A DNA stretch of 64,000 bases from Campylobacter aviculae (GCF_005406215.1 NZ_NXMA01000010.1:19247-83246), one strand, 5' to 3'; shown: positions 28,916 to 38,146, counted from the first letter of the stretch. Notes: generated by a model from the letters alone, not told the origin. Translations and numbers: made by a program.

Positions 28916-30184
28916 ATGCTTTTTGCTAGCGTAATTTTTTTAGTTACTTTAATTTTTATTTTTTGGCGTCCTTGGAATTTACCTTTATGGATTATTTCTA
29001 GTTTTGGAGCCTTTTTTGTTTTTATTTTTAAACTTGTAAATTTAAAAGATATTATTTTTATTTCCGAACTTGTTTGGGATAGTTCTTTAACCTTGATCGG
29101 ATTGATCATACTTTCTTTTAGTTTAGAAGCTTTGGGTTTTTTTAATTTTATTGCTAGAGAAATTGTAAGCCTTTCAAAAAATAAGAGTAATTACAAAATC
29201 AATACCAACAAATTGATGTTTTTATTGCTTATTTTTGTATTTTTACTTACCGCTTTTTTAGGCAATGATGGTGCCATTTTGGTGATTACTCCGATCGTCA
29301 TTGCTCTTTTTTCTACGCTTAAAGATATTAAGAAAAGTATGATTTTAAATTTATTTTTATTGAGTGTTTCTTTTTTATGCGATGCAAGTTCAAATACATT
29401 TATTATTTCCAATTTAACCAATATCATCACAGCTAAATATTTCAATCTAGGTTTTTTAGAATTTGCAAAAATAATGTTTTTGCCTAATTTACTTGTCTTA
29501 TTTTCAACTCTTTTTATGGTTTATTTTGGTTTTTTAAAGGCTTTGCCTAGAGAAATTGAAATTCGTACTCATTTGGGAAAGGTTATTTCTAAAAAGCTTT
29601 TTATTTTTTGTATTTTTTATTTGACGCTTTTTGTTGCGAGTTTTTTTATGGCTGAATTTTTTAATTTAAATACTAGTTTATTTGCTTTATGCGGATCTTT
29701 ATTTTTTTGGTTTTTGGTTTATTGTATTAAAAAAAGAAAAGCCTTAAATGTAATAAGACAAGCGCCGTGGAGTATTTTTATTTTTAGTTTTGGGCTTTAT
29801 ATGATAGTATTTGCTTTACACAAGTCAGGGGTAAGCAATGTGTTATATATTCTATATGATATTTTATCTCAAAATAAATTAAGTGCTATTTTTGGAACAG
29901 GTTTTATTTCAGCTTTTTTATCTTCGATTTTTAATAATTTACCCATGACTTTAATTGGAAATCTAGCCTTGAAAGATTTTCCAACAGAAATGATATATGC
30001 ACATCTTTTAGGTGTTAATATAGGATCAAAACTCACCCCTATAGGTTCATTAGCTACTTTATTTTGGTTGGGACTTCTGGCAAAAAAAGGTATTCAAATT
30101 TCTTTTTGGCAATATTGCAAATTTAGTTTTTTTGTAACAATACCCATTCTTATGTGTTCTTTTTTAGGGATAATCTTTCAATAA
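28916..30184 (+). CDS. ArsB/NhaD-type membrane transporter
   Basis: A 422-residue protein with about eleven or twelve membrane segments, of the ion transporter superfamily that includes ArsB (Cj1187 equivalent, annotated as arsB). The LLTAFLGNDGAILVITPIVIAL stretch near residue 112 and LGVNIGSKLTPIGSLATLFWL near 365 fit the superfamily signatures. The start ATG abuts the mnmG stop with no spacer. No arsenic regulator or reductase gene lies nearby, so the substrate is open: arsenite export is known for this Campylobacter gene family, but Na+/H+ antiport or another anion cannot be ruled out by sequence. Confidence 0.75.
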   Translation: MLFASVIFLVTLIFIFWRPWNLPLWIISSFGAFFVFIFKLVNLKDIIFISELVWDSSLTLIGLIILSFSLEALGFFNFIAREIVSLSKNKSNYKINTNKLMFLLLIFVFLLTAFLGNDGAILVITPIVIALFSTLKDIKKSMILNLFLLSVSFLCDASSNTFIISNLTNIITAKYFNLGFLEFAKIMFLPNLLVLFSTLFMVYFGFLKALPREIEIRTHLGKVISKKLFIFCIFYLTLFVASFFMAEFFNLNTSLFALCGSLFFWFLVYCIKKRKALNVIRQAPWSIFIFSFGLYMIVFALHKSGVSNVLYILYDILSQNKLSAIFGTGFISAFLSSIFNNLPMTLIGNLALKDFPTEMIYAHLLGVNIGSKLTPIGSLATLFWLGLLAKKGIQISFWQYCKFSFFVTIPILMCSFLGIIFQ

Positions 30185-30272
30185 GTAAATAAAAGATTAA
30201 TAAGCAAAGAAAAAATTTATTTTATTTTGGATAAACTAATGACTTGTTTAAATAAAAACGAAAGGATTAGTT

Positions 30273-30773
30273 ATGGCTACATCTGAAAGCAGACGAAGCT
30301 TTATGGGTTTTGCATTTGGGACAGTAGCTGCTGTAGGCGGTGCTTTTTCACTTGTTGCAATGAAAAAGACTTGGGATCCTCTTCCAAGCGTTAAAGCTGC
30401 AGGATTTACTACAGTAGATTTATCAGGAATGCAAGCTGGAGAGCTTAGAACAATAGAATGGAGAAAAAAGCCTATTTTTATCTTAAAAAAAGATGCAAAT
30501 ATGGCAAAAGATACCAAGCGTGATATTGTGGTTGATAATGCCGCATATACTGTTGTTATAGGACTCTGTACTCATTTAGGCTGTATTCCAGCGTATCACC
30601 CAAGCGAGCAGATTTTTAAATGTGCTTGTCATGGCGGTGAGTTTGATACAAGCGGAAAAAATATTTTTGGACCTCCTCCAAGACCTCTTGATATCCCTCC
30701 TTTTAAAATAGAAGGGACTAAGCTTGTTTTAGGCGAAGAGGGACCAGAATACAAAAAAATGATGGAGGCTTAG
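30273..30773 (+). CDS. petA: Cytochrome bc1 complex, Rieske iron-sulfur protein
   Basis: Rieske 2Fe-2S subunit of ubiquinol/menaquinol:cytochrome c oxidoreductase. The 166-residue protein has a Tat-like N-terminus with twin arginine (ESRRSFMGFAFG) and one membrane anchor. The cluster ligands are in CTHLGC (near residue 109) and CACHGG (near 127). It leads petA-petB-petC, with 1 nt to petB. AAAGGATTAGTT precedes the ATG. The upstream spacer (88 nt) contains TTTTGGATAAACT, a possible -10 region. Confidence 0.95.
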   Translation: MATSESRRSFMGFAFGTVAAVGGAFSLVAMKKTWDPLPSVKAAGFTTVDLSGMQAGELRTIEWRKKPIFILKKDANMAKDTKRDIVVDNAAYTVVIGLCTHLGCIPAYHPSEQIFKCACHGGEFDTSGKNIFGPPPRPLDIPPFKIEGTKLVLGEEGPEYKKMMEA

Positions 30774-30774
30774 T

Positions 30775-32022
30775 ATGGCACATATTAGAAAAGCAAATGG
30801 GCTTGTGGATTGGCTTGATCAAAGATTAGCCATTCATAAATTGCTTGATGTTTTAATGGTAAAATATTGGATTCCAAAGCAGATTAATTTTCTTTGGGCT
30901 ATGGGGGTTATTTTAACCACTCTTTTTGCGGTACTTTTTATTACAGGTCTTTTGCTTGTAATGTATTATAAACCTGATACTGCACTTGCTTTTGATAGTG
31001 TAAATAAGACAATCATGCAAGAGGTGGATTATGGTTGGCTTTGGCGTCATATGCACGGTGTGGCTGCTTCTGTGATTTTCTTGATTATCTATATTCATAT
31101 GCTTACTGGAATTTATTACGGTTCTTATAAACGCGGTAGGGAGATGATTTGGGTAAGTGGTATGCTTCTTTTCGTGGTATTTTCAGCTGAAGCTTTTAGT
31201 GGATATATGCTTCCTTGGGGGCAAATGAGTTACTGGGCTGCACAAGTTATTACTAATCTTTTTGGAGGGATTCCTTTTATAGGTCCTGAACTTGTGATTT
31301 GGATTCGTGGGGATTATGCTGTATCAGATCCAACCTTGACGAGATTTTTTATGCTCCATGTTTGTTTGCTTCCTATAGTGATCATTTCAATCATTGCATT
31401 CCATTTTTATTCTTTAAGAATTCCACATGTAAATAATGAAATTGCCGAAGAATTAGATTTTGATTTAGAAGCAGAAAAATATATGGCAGGAGATACTAAA
31501 AATTCAAAAGTAATTCCTTTTTGGCCAGGCTTTTTGTCTAAGGATTTCATGTATATTTGCTTATTTATGATTTTCTTTTTCTATTTGGTTTGTTTTAAAT
31601 TTGATTTCGCAATGGATCCTATTAATTTCGATCCGGCAAATGCACTTAAAACTCCGGCACATATTTACCCTGAGTGGTATTTTTTATGGAGCTATGAAGT
31701 TTTAAGAGGATTTTTCTTTGATATTGCAGGTATTAAAGCTTTCGATATCGGTTTAGCGGCTTTTGGTATTGCTCAAGTGATTTTCTTTTTACTTCCTTGG
31801 CTTGATAGAAGTGAAGTGGTAAAACCAGCTCATGAGAGACCTTTATTTTTCATTTGGTTTTGGATATTGTTAGTTGATATGATTGTCTTAACCATTTATG
31901 GAAAATTACCTCCAACGGGTGTAAATGCTTGGGTAGGTTTTTATGCTTCTATAGTATTTTTATTACTACTTTTAGTTGTTTTACCTATTATTACTATTAT
32001 GGAAAGAAAAGGAGCTAAATAA
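30775..32022 (+). CDS. petB: Cytochrome b of the bc1 complex
   Basis: Membrane cytochrome b subunit, 415 residues with about eight to nine membrane segments. Histidine ligands for the two hemes are visible in GWLWRHMHGVAASVIF (near residue 85) and in FFMLHVCLLPIV and AFHFYSLRIPH (near 190-215). PEWYFLWSYEVLRGF near 300 corresponds to the quinol-site PEWY motif. It overlaps petC by one base (TAATG). Confidence 0.96.
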   Translation: MAHIRKANGLVDWLDQRLAIHKLLDVLMVKYWIPKQINFLWAMGVILTTLFAVLFITGLLLVMYYKPDTALAFDSVNKTIMQEVDYGWLWRHMHGVAASVIFLIIYIHMLTGIYYGSYKRGREMIWVSGMLLFVVFSAEAFSGYMLPWGQMSYWAAQVITNLFGGIPFIGPELVIWIRGDYAVSDPTLTRFFMLHVCLLPIVIISIIAFHFYSLRIPHVNNEIAEELDFDLEAEKYMAGDTKNSKVIPFWPGFLSKDFMYICLFMIFFFYLVCFKFDFAMDPINFDPANALKTPAHIYPEWYFLWSYEVLRGFFFDIAGIKAFDIGLAAFGIAQVIFFLLPWLDRSEVVKPAHERPLFFIWFWILLVDMIVLTIYGKLPPTGVNAWVGFYASIVFLLLLLVVLPIITIMERKGAK

Positions 32023-33134
32023 TGAGAGAGCTAAAAATATTTTTAGTTGTAGTAGTATTTACTGCCCTTGTATATTGGGGAGTTGAACCCTATGCGCATT
32101 CTATAATGAAACCGCATGTTGCTCCTGCGAATTTTGATTTTTCTGCCGAAGACACAGCTTATGCTAAAAGTATAGTAGAACAAAAAGAACTTGCTTTAGC
32201 TGAAGCTAAAAAAGCTAATGATTCAAAAAGAATAGAAAGCGCTCAAAAAGATCTTGATAAGGCAAAAGAAGATTTAAATCAAGTTGCAACTCTTTGGGAT
32301 AGTGTTGCAAAAATAGACTTAGCCAAAGGTGATGTTGCTAAAGGTAAAGAATTTTTTAATACCAATTGTGTTTCTTGCCATGGTATTAAACAAGATAATA
32401 TACCAGCACCGGTTGCCGATTCTTCCACTTTCGGGGTTATTCCTCCTGATTTAAGTTCAGCTGGAGCTATTTTTGATGAAAAATTTTTAGCCGCTTTGAT
32501 TATGAATCCTTCGGTAGCGTTAAAGGTTTATCATAAATTCGGAGATGCTTTTATAATGCCTCCTTACCAAGATACTCCAGAAGTTATGAATGCAAACATA
32601 GCTAATGTAATCGCTTATCTTAAAGATGTAAGTTCTAAATTTGAGGCTAATGAAGATGCTATGATTAAAAAAGAAGTAGAGGCTAAATATAAAAAATTAG
32701 AAAATAGCCCTGAAAAAACAGCTTTAATCGAAAAAGATATTGCATTTGCTAAAGACAAAGCTACTTTTATAGAAGCTTGTGGTCGTTGCCATGATGTTAA
32801 ATATGATAAATTTTTCACAGCTTCAAATCATAATGATTTGAAAGGTTATTTAGGATCTATACCACCTGATCTTTCAATGATGATTAGATCTCGTGGAGAA
32901 CAATATCTTCACGATTTTATTAATAACACTCAAAAACTCCTTCCAGGAACTGCTATGCCAAGAGTTGGTTTAACAGAATCTGCTCAAGCTAAAGTTGTTT
33001 CTTATATCGAAAAAGTTGGCGATAGTAAAAAAGAAGAAAGAGAAGGCACAGGAATTTATATTATGATTTTCTTTGTCATTTTAAGTATTTTTGCTATAGG
33101 TTGGAAACGTTCAGTTTGGTCTAAACTTCATTAA
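32022..33134 (+). CDS. petC: Cytochrome c1-type diheme subunit of the bc1 complex
   Basis: The electron-accepting c-type subunit. The 370-residue protein has an N-terminal membrane segment (residues 4-20), a lysine/alanine-rich helical stretch (about 48-92), two heme attachment sites CVSCH (near 119) and CGRCH (near 251), and a C-terminal membrane anchor (about 343-360). Two CxxCH motifs in one protein is the epsilon-type arrangement. It closes the pet operon; a strong terminator begins at its stop codon. In C. jejuni the next gene is cfa, which is absent here. Confidence 0.93.
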   Translation: MRELKIFLVVVVFTALVYWGVEPYAHSIMKPHVAPANFDFSAEDTAYAKSIVEQKELALAEAKKANDSKRIESAQKDLDKAKEDLNQVATLWDSVAKIDLAKGDVAKGKEFFNTNCVSCHGIKQDNIPAPVADSSTFGVIPPDLSSAGAIFDEKFLAALIMNPSVALKVYHKFGDAFIMPPYQDTPEVMNANIANVIAYLKDVSSKFEANEDAMIKKEVEAKYKKLENSPEKTALIEKDIAFAKDKATFIEACGRCHDVKYDKFFTASNHNDLKGYLGSIPPDLSMMIRSRGEQYLHDFINNTQKLLPGTAMPRVGLTESAQAKVVSYIEKVGDSKKEEREGTGIYIMIFFVILSIFAIGWKRSVWSKLH

Positions 33135-33162
33135 AATTTTGCCACTAAAGTGGCAAAATTTT
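33133..33162 (+). terminator. Rho-independent terminator after petC
   Basis: A perfect 13-bp inverted repeat (AAAATTTTGCCAC / GTGGCAAAATTTT) with a 4-nt loop (TAAA) overlaps the petC stop and is followed by T-rich sequence. Confidence 0.9.
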
Positions 33163-33239
33163 CTTATATTTTAATCTTTAAATCCATTTTTAAACACTCA
33201 AAATTATAATTTATAAGTGAAAACTAAATTTTATTTTGT

Positions 33240-33245
33240 TATAAT
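33240..33245 (+). promoter_or_regulatory. -10 box of the rpsB-tsf operon
   Basis: TATAAT in TTTTGTTATAATACTAG, an extended -10 typical of Campylobacter. The predicted start near 33252 gives a leader of about 84 nt that contains the hairpin at 33263-33303. Confidence 0.75.
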
Positions 33246-33262
33246 ACTAGCCTAATTTCACA

Positions 33263-33303
33263 CGCACCAACTTCCTTTTTAGCTTGTTGAGTTAAGGGGT
33301 GCG
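33263..33303 (+). promoter_or_regulatory. Structured 5' leader of rpsB (possible S2 autoregulatory element)
   Basis: CGCACC (33263-33268) pairs with GGTGCG (33298-33303), and AACT (33269-33272) pairs with AGTT (33290-33293), leaving an AAGG bulge on the 3' side. The element is GC-rich compared with its surroundings and ends in GCGGAGGAAT, 33 nt before the rpsB ATG. Ribosomal protein S2 leaders with feedback control are known in other bacteria; that this one works the same way is inference. Confidence 0.6.
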
Positions 33304-33335
33304 GAGGAATAAAGCTAAATTTATAAGGAGAAATC

Positions 33336-34124
33336 ATGGTTAGCATGAGAGATTTATTAGAATGCGGTGTTCATTTTGGACATCAAACAAGAAGATGGAA
33401 TCCAAAAATGAAGAAATTTATTTTTGGTGAAAGAAAAGGTATCTATGTTATAGATCTACAAAAAACTTTGAGATATTTTAGATACACTTACAATATCGTT
33501 CGTGATGCTGCAGCTGAAGGAAAAACTATACTTTTTGTGGGAACAAAAAAACAAGCTGGTGGAGCGATAAAAGAATACGCTGAAAAATGTGGTATGCCTT
33601 ATGTAAATCACAGATGGTTAGGTGGTATGATGACTAATTTTGGTACCATTCGTCAATCAATCAGAAAATTAGAAGTTATAGAAAAAATGGAAGAAGATGG
33701 AAGTATCAAGCTTTTAACTAAAAAGGAAGCTTTGATGCTTACAAGAAAAAAAGAAAAATTACTTGCTTATCTTGGAGGAATTCGCCATTTAAAAACTCAG
33801 CCGGATATGATTTTTGTTATTGATACAGTTAAAGAAAAAATTGCAGTGCAAGAGGCAAATAGATTAAGAATTCCTGTTGTAGCTCCGCTAGATACAAATT
33901 GCGATCCTGATTTGGTAACTTATCCTATACCAGGCAATGATGATGCAATTCGTTCTGTGCAACTTTTTTGTCAAGAAATGGCTGAAGCAATCAATGAAGG
34001 TAAAGCTTTAAGAGAGCAAGATGGTGAAATTCCAGCTACAGATCGAGAAATTACAGAAGAAGAGAAAAAAGAAGTTTTAGATGAAGTTATGAGTGAAGAA
34101 GATTTTAAAGAGGAGCAAGAATAA
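33336..34124 (+). CDS. rpsB: 30S ribosomal protein S2
   Basis: Ribosomal protein of the small subunit. The 262-residue protein shows [20 protein letters not shown] at residues 4-23, [19 protein letters not shown] near 88 and an acidic C-terminal tail. The ATG has AAGGAGAAATC before it. Its stop overlaps the tsf start by one base, and rpsB-tsf is the usual operon. A structured leader lies upstream. Confidence 0.97.
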   Translation: MVSMRDLLECGVHFGHQTRRWNPKMKKFIFGERKGIYVIDLQKTLRYFRYTYNIVRDAAAEGKTILFVGTKKQAGGAIKEYAEKCGMPYVNHRWLGGMMTNFGTIRQSIRKLEVIEKMEEDGSIKLLTKKEALMLTRKKEKLLAYLGGIRHLKTQPDMIFVIDTVKEKIAVQEANRLRIPVVAPLDTNCDPDLVTYPIPGNDDAIRSVQLFCQEMAEAINEGKALREQDGEIPATDREITEEEKKEVLDEVMSEEDFKEEQE

Positions 34125-35197
34125 TGGCTGAAATTACTGCTGCAATGGTAAAAGAACTCCGCGAAAGTACTGGTGCGGGGATGATGGATTGTAAAAATGC
34201 TTTAAGTGAAACTGATGGAGATTTTGATAAAGCAGTTCAGCTTTTAAGAGAAAAAGGGTTAGGTAAAGCCGCAAAAAAAGCAGATAGACTTGCAGCTGAA
34301 GGTTTAGTCAGTGTAAAAGTAAGTGATGACTTTACATGTGCAACTGTTAGTGAGATCAATTCTGAAACGGATTTTGTGGCTAAAAACGATCAGTTTATTG
34401 CTTTAACAAAAGATACAACAGCTCACATTCAGTGTAATAATTTGCAAAGCGTTGAAGAACTTCACTCAAGTGTAATCAATGGAGTTAAATTTGAAGAATA
34501 TCTAAAAAGCCAAATTGCAACTATAGGAGAAAATTTGGTTGTGAGAAGATTTGCCACTTTAAAAGCGAGTGCAAATGGTGTTGTAAATGGCTATATCCAC
34601 ACAAATGGCCGTGTAGGAGTTATCATTGCGGCTGCTTGTGATAATGCTGATATAGCATCAAAATCAAGAGACTTTTTAAAACAGCTTTGTATGCATATAG
34701 CCGCTATGAAGCCTAGTTATTTAAGTTATGAAGATCTAGATCTTTCTTTTGTAGAAAATGAATATAAAGCTTTGGTTGCTGAACTTGAAAAAGAAAATGA
34801 AGAAAGAAGAAGACTAAAAGATCCAAACAAACCAGAGCTTAAAATTCCTAAATTTGCAAGCCGTAAGCAATTAAATGAACAAATTTTAAAACAAGCTGAA
34901 GAAGATATTAAAGCAGAGCTTAAAGCACAAGGTAAACCTGAAAAAATTTGGGATAATATTATTCTAGGAAAAATGAATAGCTTTATAGCGGATAATTCTC
35001 AACTTGATAGTAAATTGACTTTAATGGGTCAGTTTTATGTAATGGATGATAAAAAAACTATAGAACAGGTTATTGCTGAAAAAGAAAAAGAATTGGGCGG
35101 AAAAATAAAAATTGTCGAATTTGTTCGTTTTGAGGTTGGCGAAGGCTTGGAGAAAAAAACTGAAGATTTTGCCGCTGAAGTAGCTGCACAACTTTAA
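34124..35197 (+). CDS. tsf: Elongation factor Ts
   Basis: Nucleotide exchange factor for EF-Tu. The 357-residue protein begins with VKELRESTGAGMMDCKNAL (the N-terminal UBA-like module), and has SETDFVAKNDQFIAL near 78. An insertion rich in K and E (about residues 225-250) is usual for this group. It overlaps rpsB (TAATG). Ten nt separate it from the ABC transporter gene downstream. Confidence 0.97.
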   Translation: MAEITAAMVKELRESTGAGMMDCKNALSETDGDFDKAVQLLREKGLGKAAKKADRLAAEGLVSVKVSDDFTCATVSEINSETDFVAKNDQFIALTKDTTAHIQCNNLQSVEELHSSVINGVKFEEYLKSQIATIGENLVVRRFATLKASANGVVNGYIHTNGRVGVIIAAACDNADIASKSRDFLKQLCMHIAAMKPSYLSYEDLDLSFVENEYKALVAELEKENEERRRLKDPNKPELKIPKFASRKQLNEQILKQAEEDIKAELKAQGKPEKIWDNIILGKMNSFIADNSQLDSKLTLMGQFYVMDDKKTIEQVIAEKEKELGGKIKIVEFVRFEVGEGLEKKTEDFAAEVAAQL

Positions 35198-35207
35198 ATG
35201 GTTTTCA

Positions 35208-35843
35208 ATGGAACTCTTAAGAGCGGAAAATTTAACTCATAGTTTTGATTATCCGCTTTTTAAGGATTTAAATTTAAAATTAAATACGCAAGATTGTATT
35301 GCCATTCAGGGCAGCAGCGGTTGTGGAAAATCAACCTTGCTGCATATACTTTCTTCTTTACTTTATCCTAATCAAGGCAATGTTTTTTATAAGGATAAAA
35401 ACCTCTATCAATTAAATGAAAACGAAAGACTTCAAATTCGTCGTTATGATTTTGGTGTTATATTTCAAACCCATTATCTTTTTAAAGGCTTTTCAGCTTT
35501 GGAAAATATAGAGCTTGCTAGTGTTTTATCTCACCAAGAATTGGATAAAACAATTTTAGAAAGATTAGGCATTGATAAGCTTTTAAATCAAAAGATAGGA
35601 AAATTAAGTGGCGGACAACAACAGCGTGTCAGTATAGCTAGAGTGCTTTGCAAAAAGCCAAAAATTATATTTGCAGATGAAGCTACTGGAAATTTAGATT
35701 TTGAAAATGCAAAAAATGTCATAGAGCTTTTGATAAATTATGCAAAAGAAAATCATGCAGCTTTATTTTTTGTAACTCATGATGATAAACTTGCGAAATT
35801 TTGTGATAAAACTTATATTTTAAACTCTAATGGAATTTGTTAA
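35208..35843 (+). CDS. ABC transporter ATP-binding protein (LolD/MacB type)
   Basis: A 211-residue ATPase subunit (Cj1180 equivalent). Walker A is GSSGCGKST near residue 35, the signature is LSGGQQQRVSIARVL near 133, and Walker B IIFADEATGNLD near 155. Sequence type matches the LolD/FtsE/MacB group, which works with FtsX-like permeases. No permease gene is adjacent; the gene lies between tsf and fliR and overlaps fliR by 14 nt. Its partner must be elsewhere, so the substrate cannot be named; lipoprotein release is one possibility. Confidence 0.85.
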   Translation: MELLRAENLTHSFDYPLFKDLNLKLNTQDCIAIQGSSGCGKSTLLHILSSLLYPNQGNVFYKDKNLYQLNENERLQIRRYDFGVIFQTHYLFKGFSALENIELASVLSHQELDKTILERLGIDKLLNQKIGKLSGGQQQRVSIARVLCKKPKIIFADEATGNLDFENAKNVIELLINYAKENHAALFFVTHDDKLAKFCDKTYILNSNGIC

Positions 35844-36597
35844 TTATTTAGGCGATAAAAATGTAGCAACTTTTATGTTATTGTTTGCTAGAATGAGTGG
35901 TCTTATAGTTTTTTTTCCTTTCTTTTCTCATAATTCTATCCCTATAATTATCAAAACAACTATAGCACTGTTTTTAACTATGTATTTATATCCTTTGGCA
36001 AGACTTGAGAATTTGCATTTGGATAGTTTTTTTATTATCCAACTTTTAAGCGAAGTTATATTTGGAATGATAGCCGGTTTAATGCTTCAAATTATTTTTG
36101 CCATTATAATGATGGCAGGAGAGCAAATAGCTTTTATTATGGGATTTACCATGGCAAGTGTTTTAGATCCAAGTTCAGGCACAAACATGCCTATCACCTC
36201 TCAAATTTTACATTTAATTGCTTTGCTTTTCTTTTTGGCATTTAATGGACATTATCTTATACTTTTATTTTTAAGTCATTCTTTAGAATACATTAGCTTA
36301 GGCGGTTTTTATCCACATGAAAATTTAATGCAATATTTAAATTCTGGTATTTTAAATATATTTGTTATAGGTTTTACTATGAGTTTTCCTATACTTGGAA
36401 TTTCCCTTCTATCTGATATTATTTTTGGACTTTTGATGAAAACAATGCCACAATTTAACCTTATGGTGATTGGTTATCCTATTAAAATAGCCTTAGGTTT
36501 CGTGGTTTTAATAGCTATTTTACTTGTAATGATGCAGTATTTTAAAGATTTGATTTTGGAAACAATTACTCATATGCAAACTCTCTTTTTTGTCTAA
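35830..36597 (+). CDS. fliR: Flagellar export protein FliR
   Basis: Core membrane component of the flagellar type III export gate. The 255-residue protein has about six membrane segments and the conserved ARMSGLIVFFPFF start, the GFTMASVLDPSSGTNMPITSQ stretch split around residue 110, and a TMPQFNLMVIGYPIKI region near 212 typical of FliR. The ATG lies inside the end of the ABC gene (14-nt overlap). The next gene has its own -10 motif. Confidence 0.94.
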   Translation: MEFVNYLGDKNVATFMLLFARMSGLIVFFPFFSHNSIPIIIKTTIALFLTMYLYPLARLENLHLDSFFIIQLLSEVIFGMIAGLMLQIIFAIIMMAGEQIAFIMGFTMASVLDPSSGTNMPITSQILHLIALLFFLAFNGHYLILLFLSHSLEYISLGGFYPHENLMQYLNSGILNIFVIGFTMSFPILGISLLSDIIFGLLMKTMPQFNLMVIGYPIKIALGFVVLIAILLVMMQYFKDLILETITHMQTLFFV

Positions 36598-36620
36598 GCA
36601 AAGGATAAATGAAAATTTTG

Positions 36621-36626
36621 TAGAAT
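36621..36626 (+). promoter_or_regulatory. Candidate -10 box of the acidic protein gene
   Basis: TAGAAT in TTTTGTAGAATAGTA, an extended -10, 32 nt before the ATG at 36653. Confidence 0.6.
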
Positions 36627-36652
36627 AGTAATTATTTTTAAGGATTAAAGCG

Positions 36653-38143
36653 ATGAAAATTTTACTTTTAAATGAAAATTCGGTTGTATCAAAACTGATA
36701 AGCCTTAGTGCTAAGAAAATGTCTTATGAATTTGAAGAGCTTGATGCTTATGATGAAAATTTAGGACATTATGATGTTATTGTTGTAGATAGCGATACTC
36801 CTGCGCCTCTAAAAATTTTACAAGAAAAATGTGATAAATTAATATTTTTAGCTCCACGTAATCAAACCATAGATATTGATGCACAAGTTTTATATAAACC
36901 ATTTTTACCTACAGATTTTTTAAATTTACTTAATGGAGAAAATTTAAAAATAGATGATACTATCACTACTTTACCAATTGAAGATTCTACTGATGATTTA
37001 ACCGATAATTCTGATACAGAAGATTTGAATTTAGAAGATACTGCAAATAGTGAAGTTGATAATCTTGAATGTGATGAAAATGAACTTTCATTAGATGAGG
37101 ATTTGGAAAAATTATCTTTAGATGATACAGAAGAAATCAAAAATGAAGAAAATGCAGAAGATATAAATTTAGAAGATGAAGAGTCAAAAACTAATGATAT
37201 TGACATTTTAGAAGATGAAAATCAAATAGCTTTAAATGATTCTGCTGAGATAGAAGAAAATATCCAAGAGCAAGATGCTAGTGAACAATTGCAACAAGAA
37301 AATCAAGATCTAGAAATCAATGAAGAAGCTCTTATAGAGGAGATTCAAGCTGACAATATAGGTGAAGCAAATGAAGAAAAAGCTATAGAAGATGAAATTA
37401 TAGAAGAAAAATCTAACGAAGTTTTAGAAGAACAAAATGAAGAAATTTTACAGGAAAAAGAAGTCTTGAATGAAGAGAATGAAAATGTAGCTGATGTTGA
37501 AAAAGAGACTTTAGATGATGAATTGCCTATAGTTGAGGAGCAAGAAAAAGAAGTTGATTTTAATGACATTCCAGAAGACGCTGAATTTTTAGGTGAAGCA
37601 AAAGAAGAAACCCAAGAATTAGAACAAGATTTTTTACCAGTTGTTGAAGGAGAAGAAGAATCACCTTTAGATGAAAGTAATGATTTTGGAAATTTAAGCA
37701 CTCAAGATCAAATAAAAGAAGAATTAGCGGAGCTTGATGAACTTGAACACGAAATAGATGACAATGATAGCCCTCAAATTTTAGAAGATTTTAAAGATGA
37801 GCCAGTTTTTGATACAAAGGATTTACAAGTTGATGATGATGAAGTGATCGTCCCTAATTTATCAGCTAGTGAATTTGATGAGCTTAAAGAAAGTGAAATA
37901 CAACAAGCTTTAGGGGAAGAAGTAACAGCCCAAATCGATGAAGAATTTGAAGAAGAGGCAGAAATTTCAGAAGAATCATCTGTATCTACGAGTAAGGATA
38001 CAGCCGAAGAAGAGATTGTAAATGAATTAAGTCAAAGTATTGCTGGAGCAATCACTTCAAGCATTAAAGATGATACTTTAAAAGCGGCTCTTAAGGGTAT
38101 GAATATGAATATTAATATTAACGTAAGTTTCAATGAGGAATAA
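36653..38143 (+). CDS. Highly acidic protein with degenerate receiver-like N-terminus
   Basis: A 496-residue protein (Cj1178 equivalent; similar to the poly-E-rich protein of Helicobacter). Residues 1-100 follow the pattern of a response-regulator receiver domain: KILLLNEN, then YDVIVVDSD with an aspartate at the phospho-acceptor place, then KLIFLAPR, then LYKPF with the conserved KP. The first-strand acid pair is replaced by NEN and the Thr/Ser by Ala, so phosphorylation is doubtful. Residues about 110-440 are dominated by E and D in repeat-like LEDE/EEN phrases and are probably disordered. The last 50 residues are more regular (NELSQSIAGAITSSIKDD). No function is known. Confidence 0.8.
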   Translation: MKILLLNENSVVSKLISLSAKKMSYEFEELDAYDENLGHYDVIVVDSDTPAPLKILQEKCDKLIFLAPRNQTIDIDAQVLYKPFLPTDFLNLLNGENLKIDDTITTLPIEDSTDDLTDNSDTEDLNLEDTANSEVDNLECDENELSLDEDLEKLSLDDTEEIKNEENAEDINLEDEESKTNDIDILEDENQIALNDSAEIEENIQEQDASEQLQQENQDLEINEEALIEEIQADNIGEANEEKAIEDEIIEEKSNEVLEEQNEEILQEKEVLNEENENVADVEKETLDDELPIVEEQEKEVDFNDIPEDAEFLGEAKEETQELEQDFLPVVEGEEESPLDESNDFGNLSTQDQIKEELAELDELEHEIDDNDSPQILEDFKDEPVFDTKDLQVDDDEVIVPNLSASEFDELKESEIQQALGEEVTAQIDEEFEEEAEISEESSVSTSKDTAEEEIVNELSQSIAGAITSSIKDDTLKAALKGMNMNININVSFNEE

Positions 38144-38146
38144 TGT

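Noticed and set aside
36862..37701. Two long serine-rich minus-strand reading frames
   Set aside because: They are the mirror of the Glu/Asp-rich acidic gene (GAA/GAT read backwards gives Ser/Phe), with no ribosome site or family resemblance.
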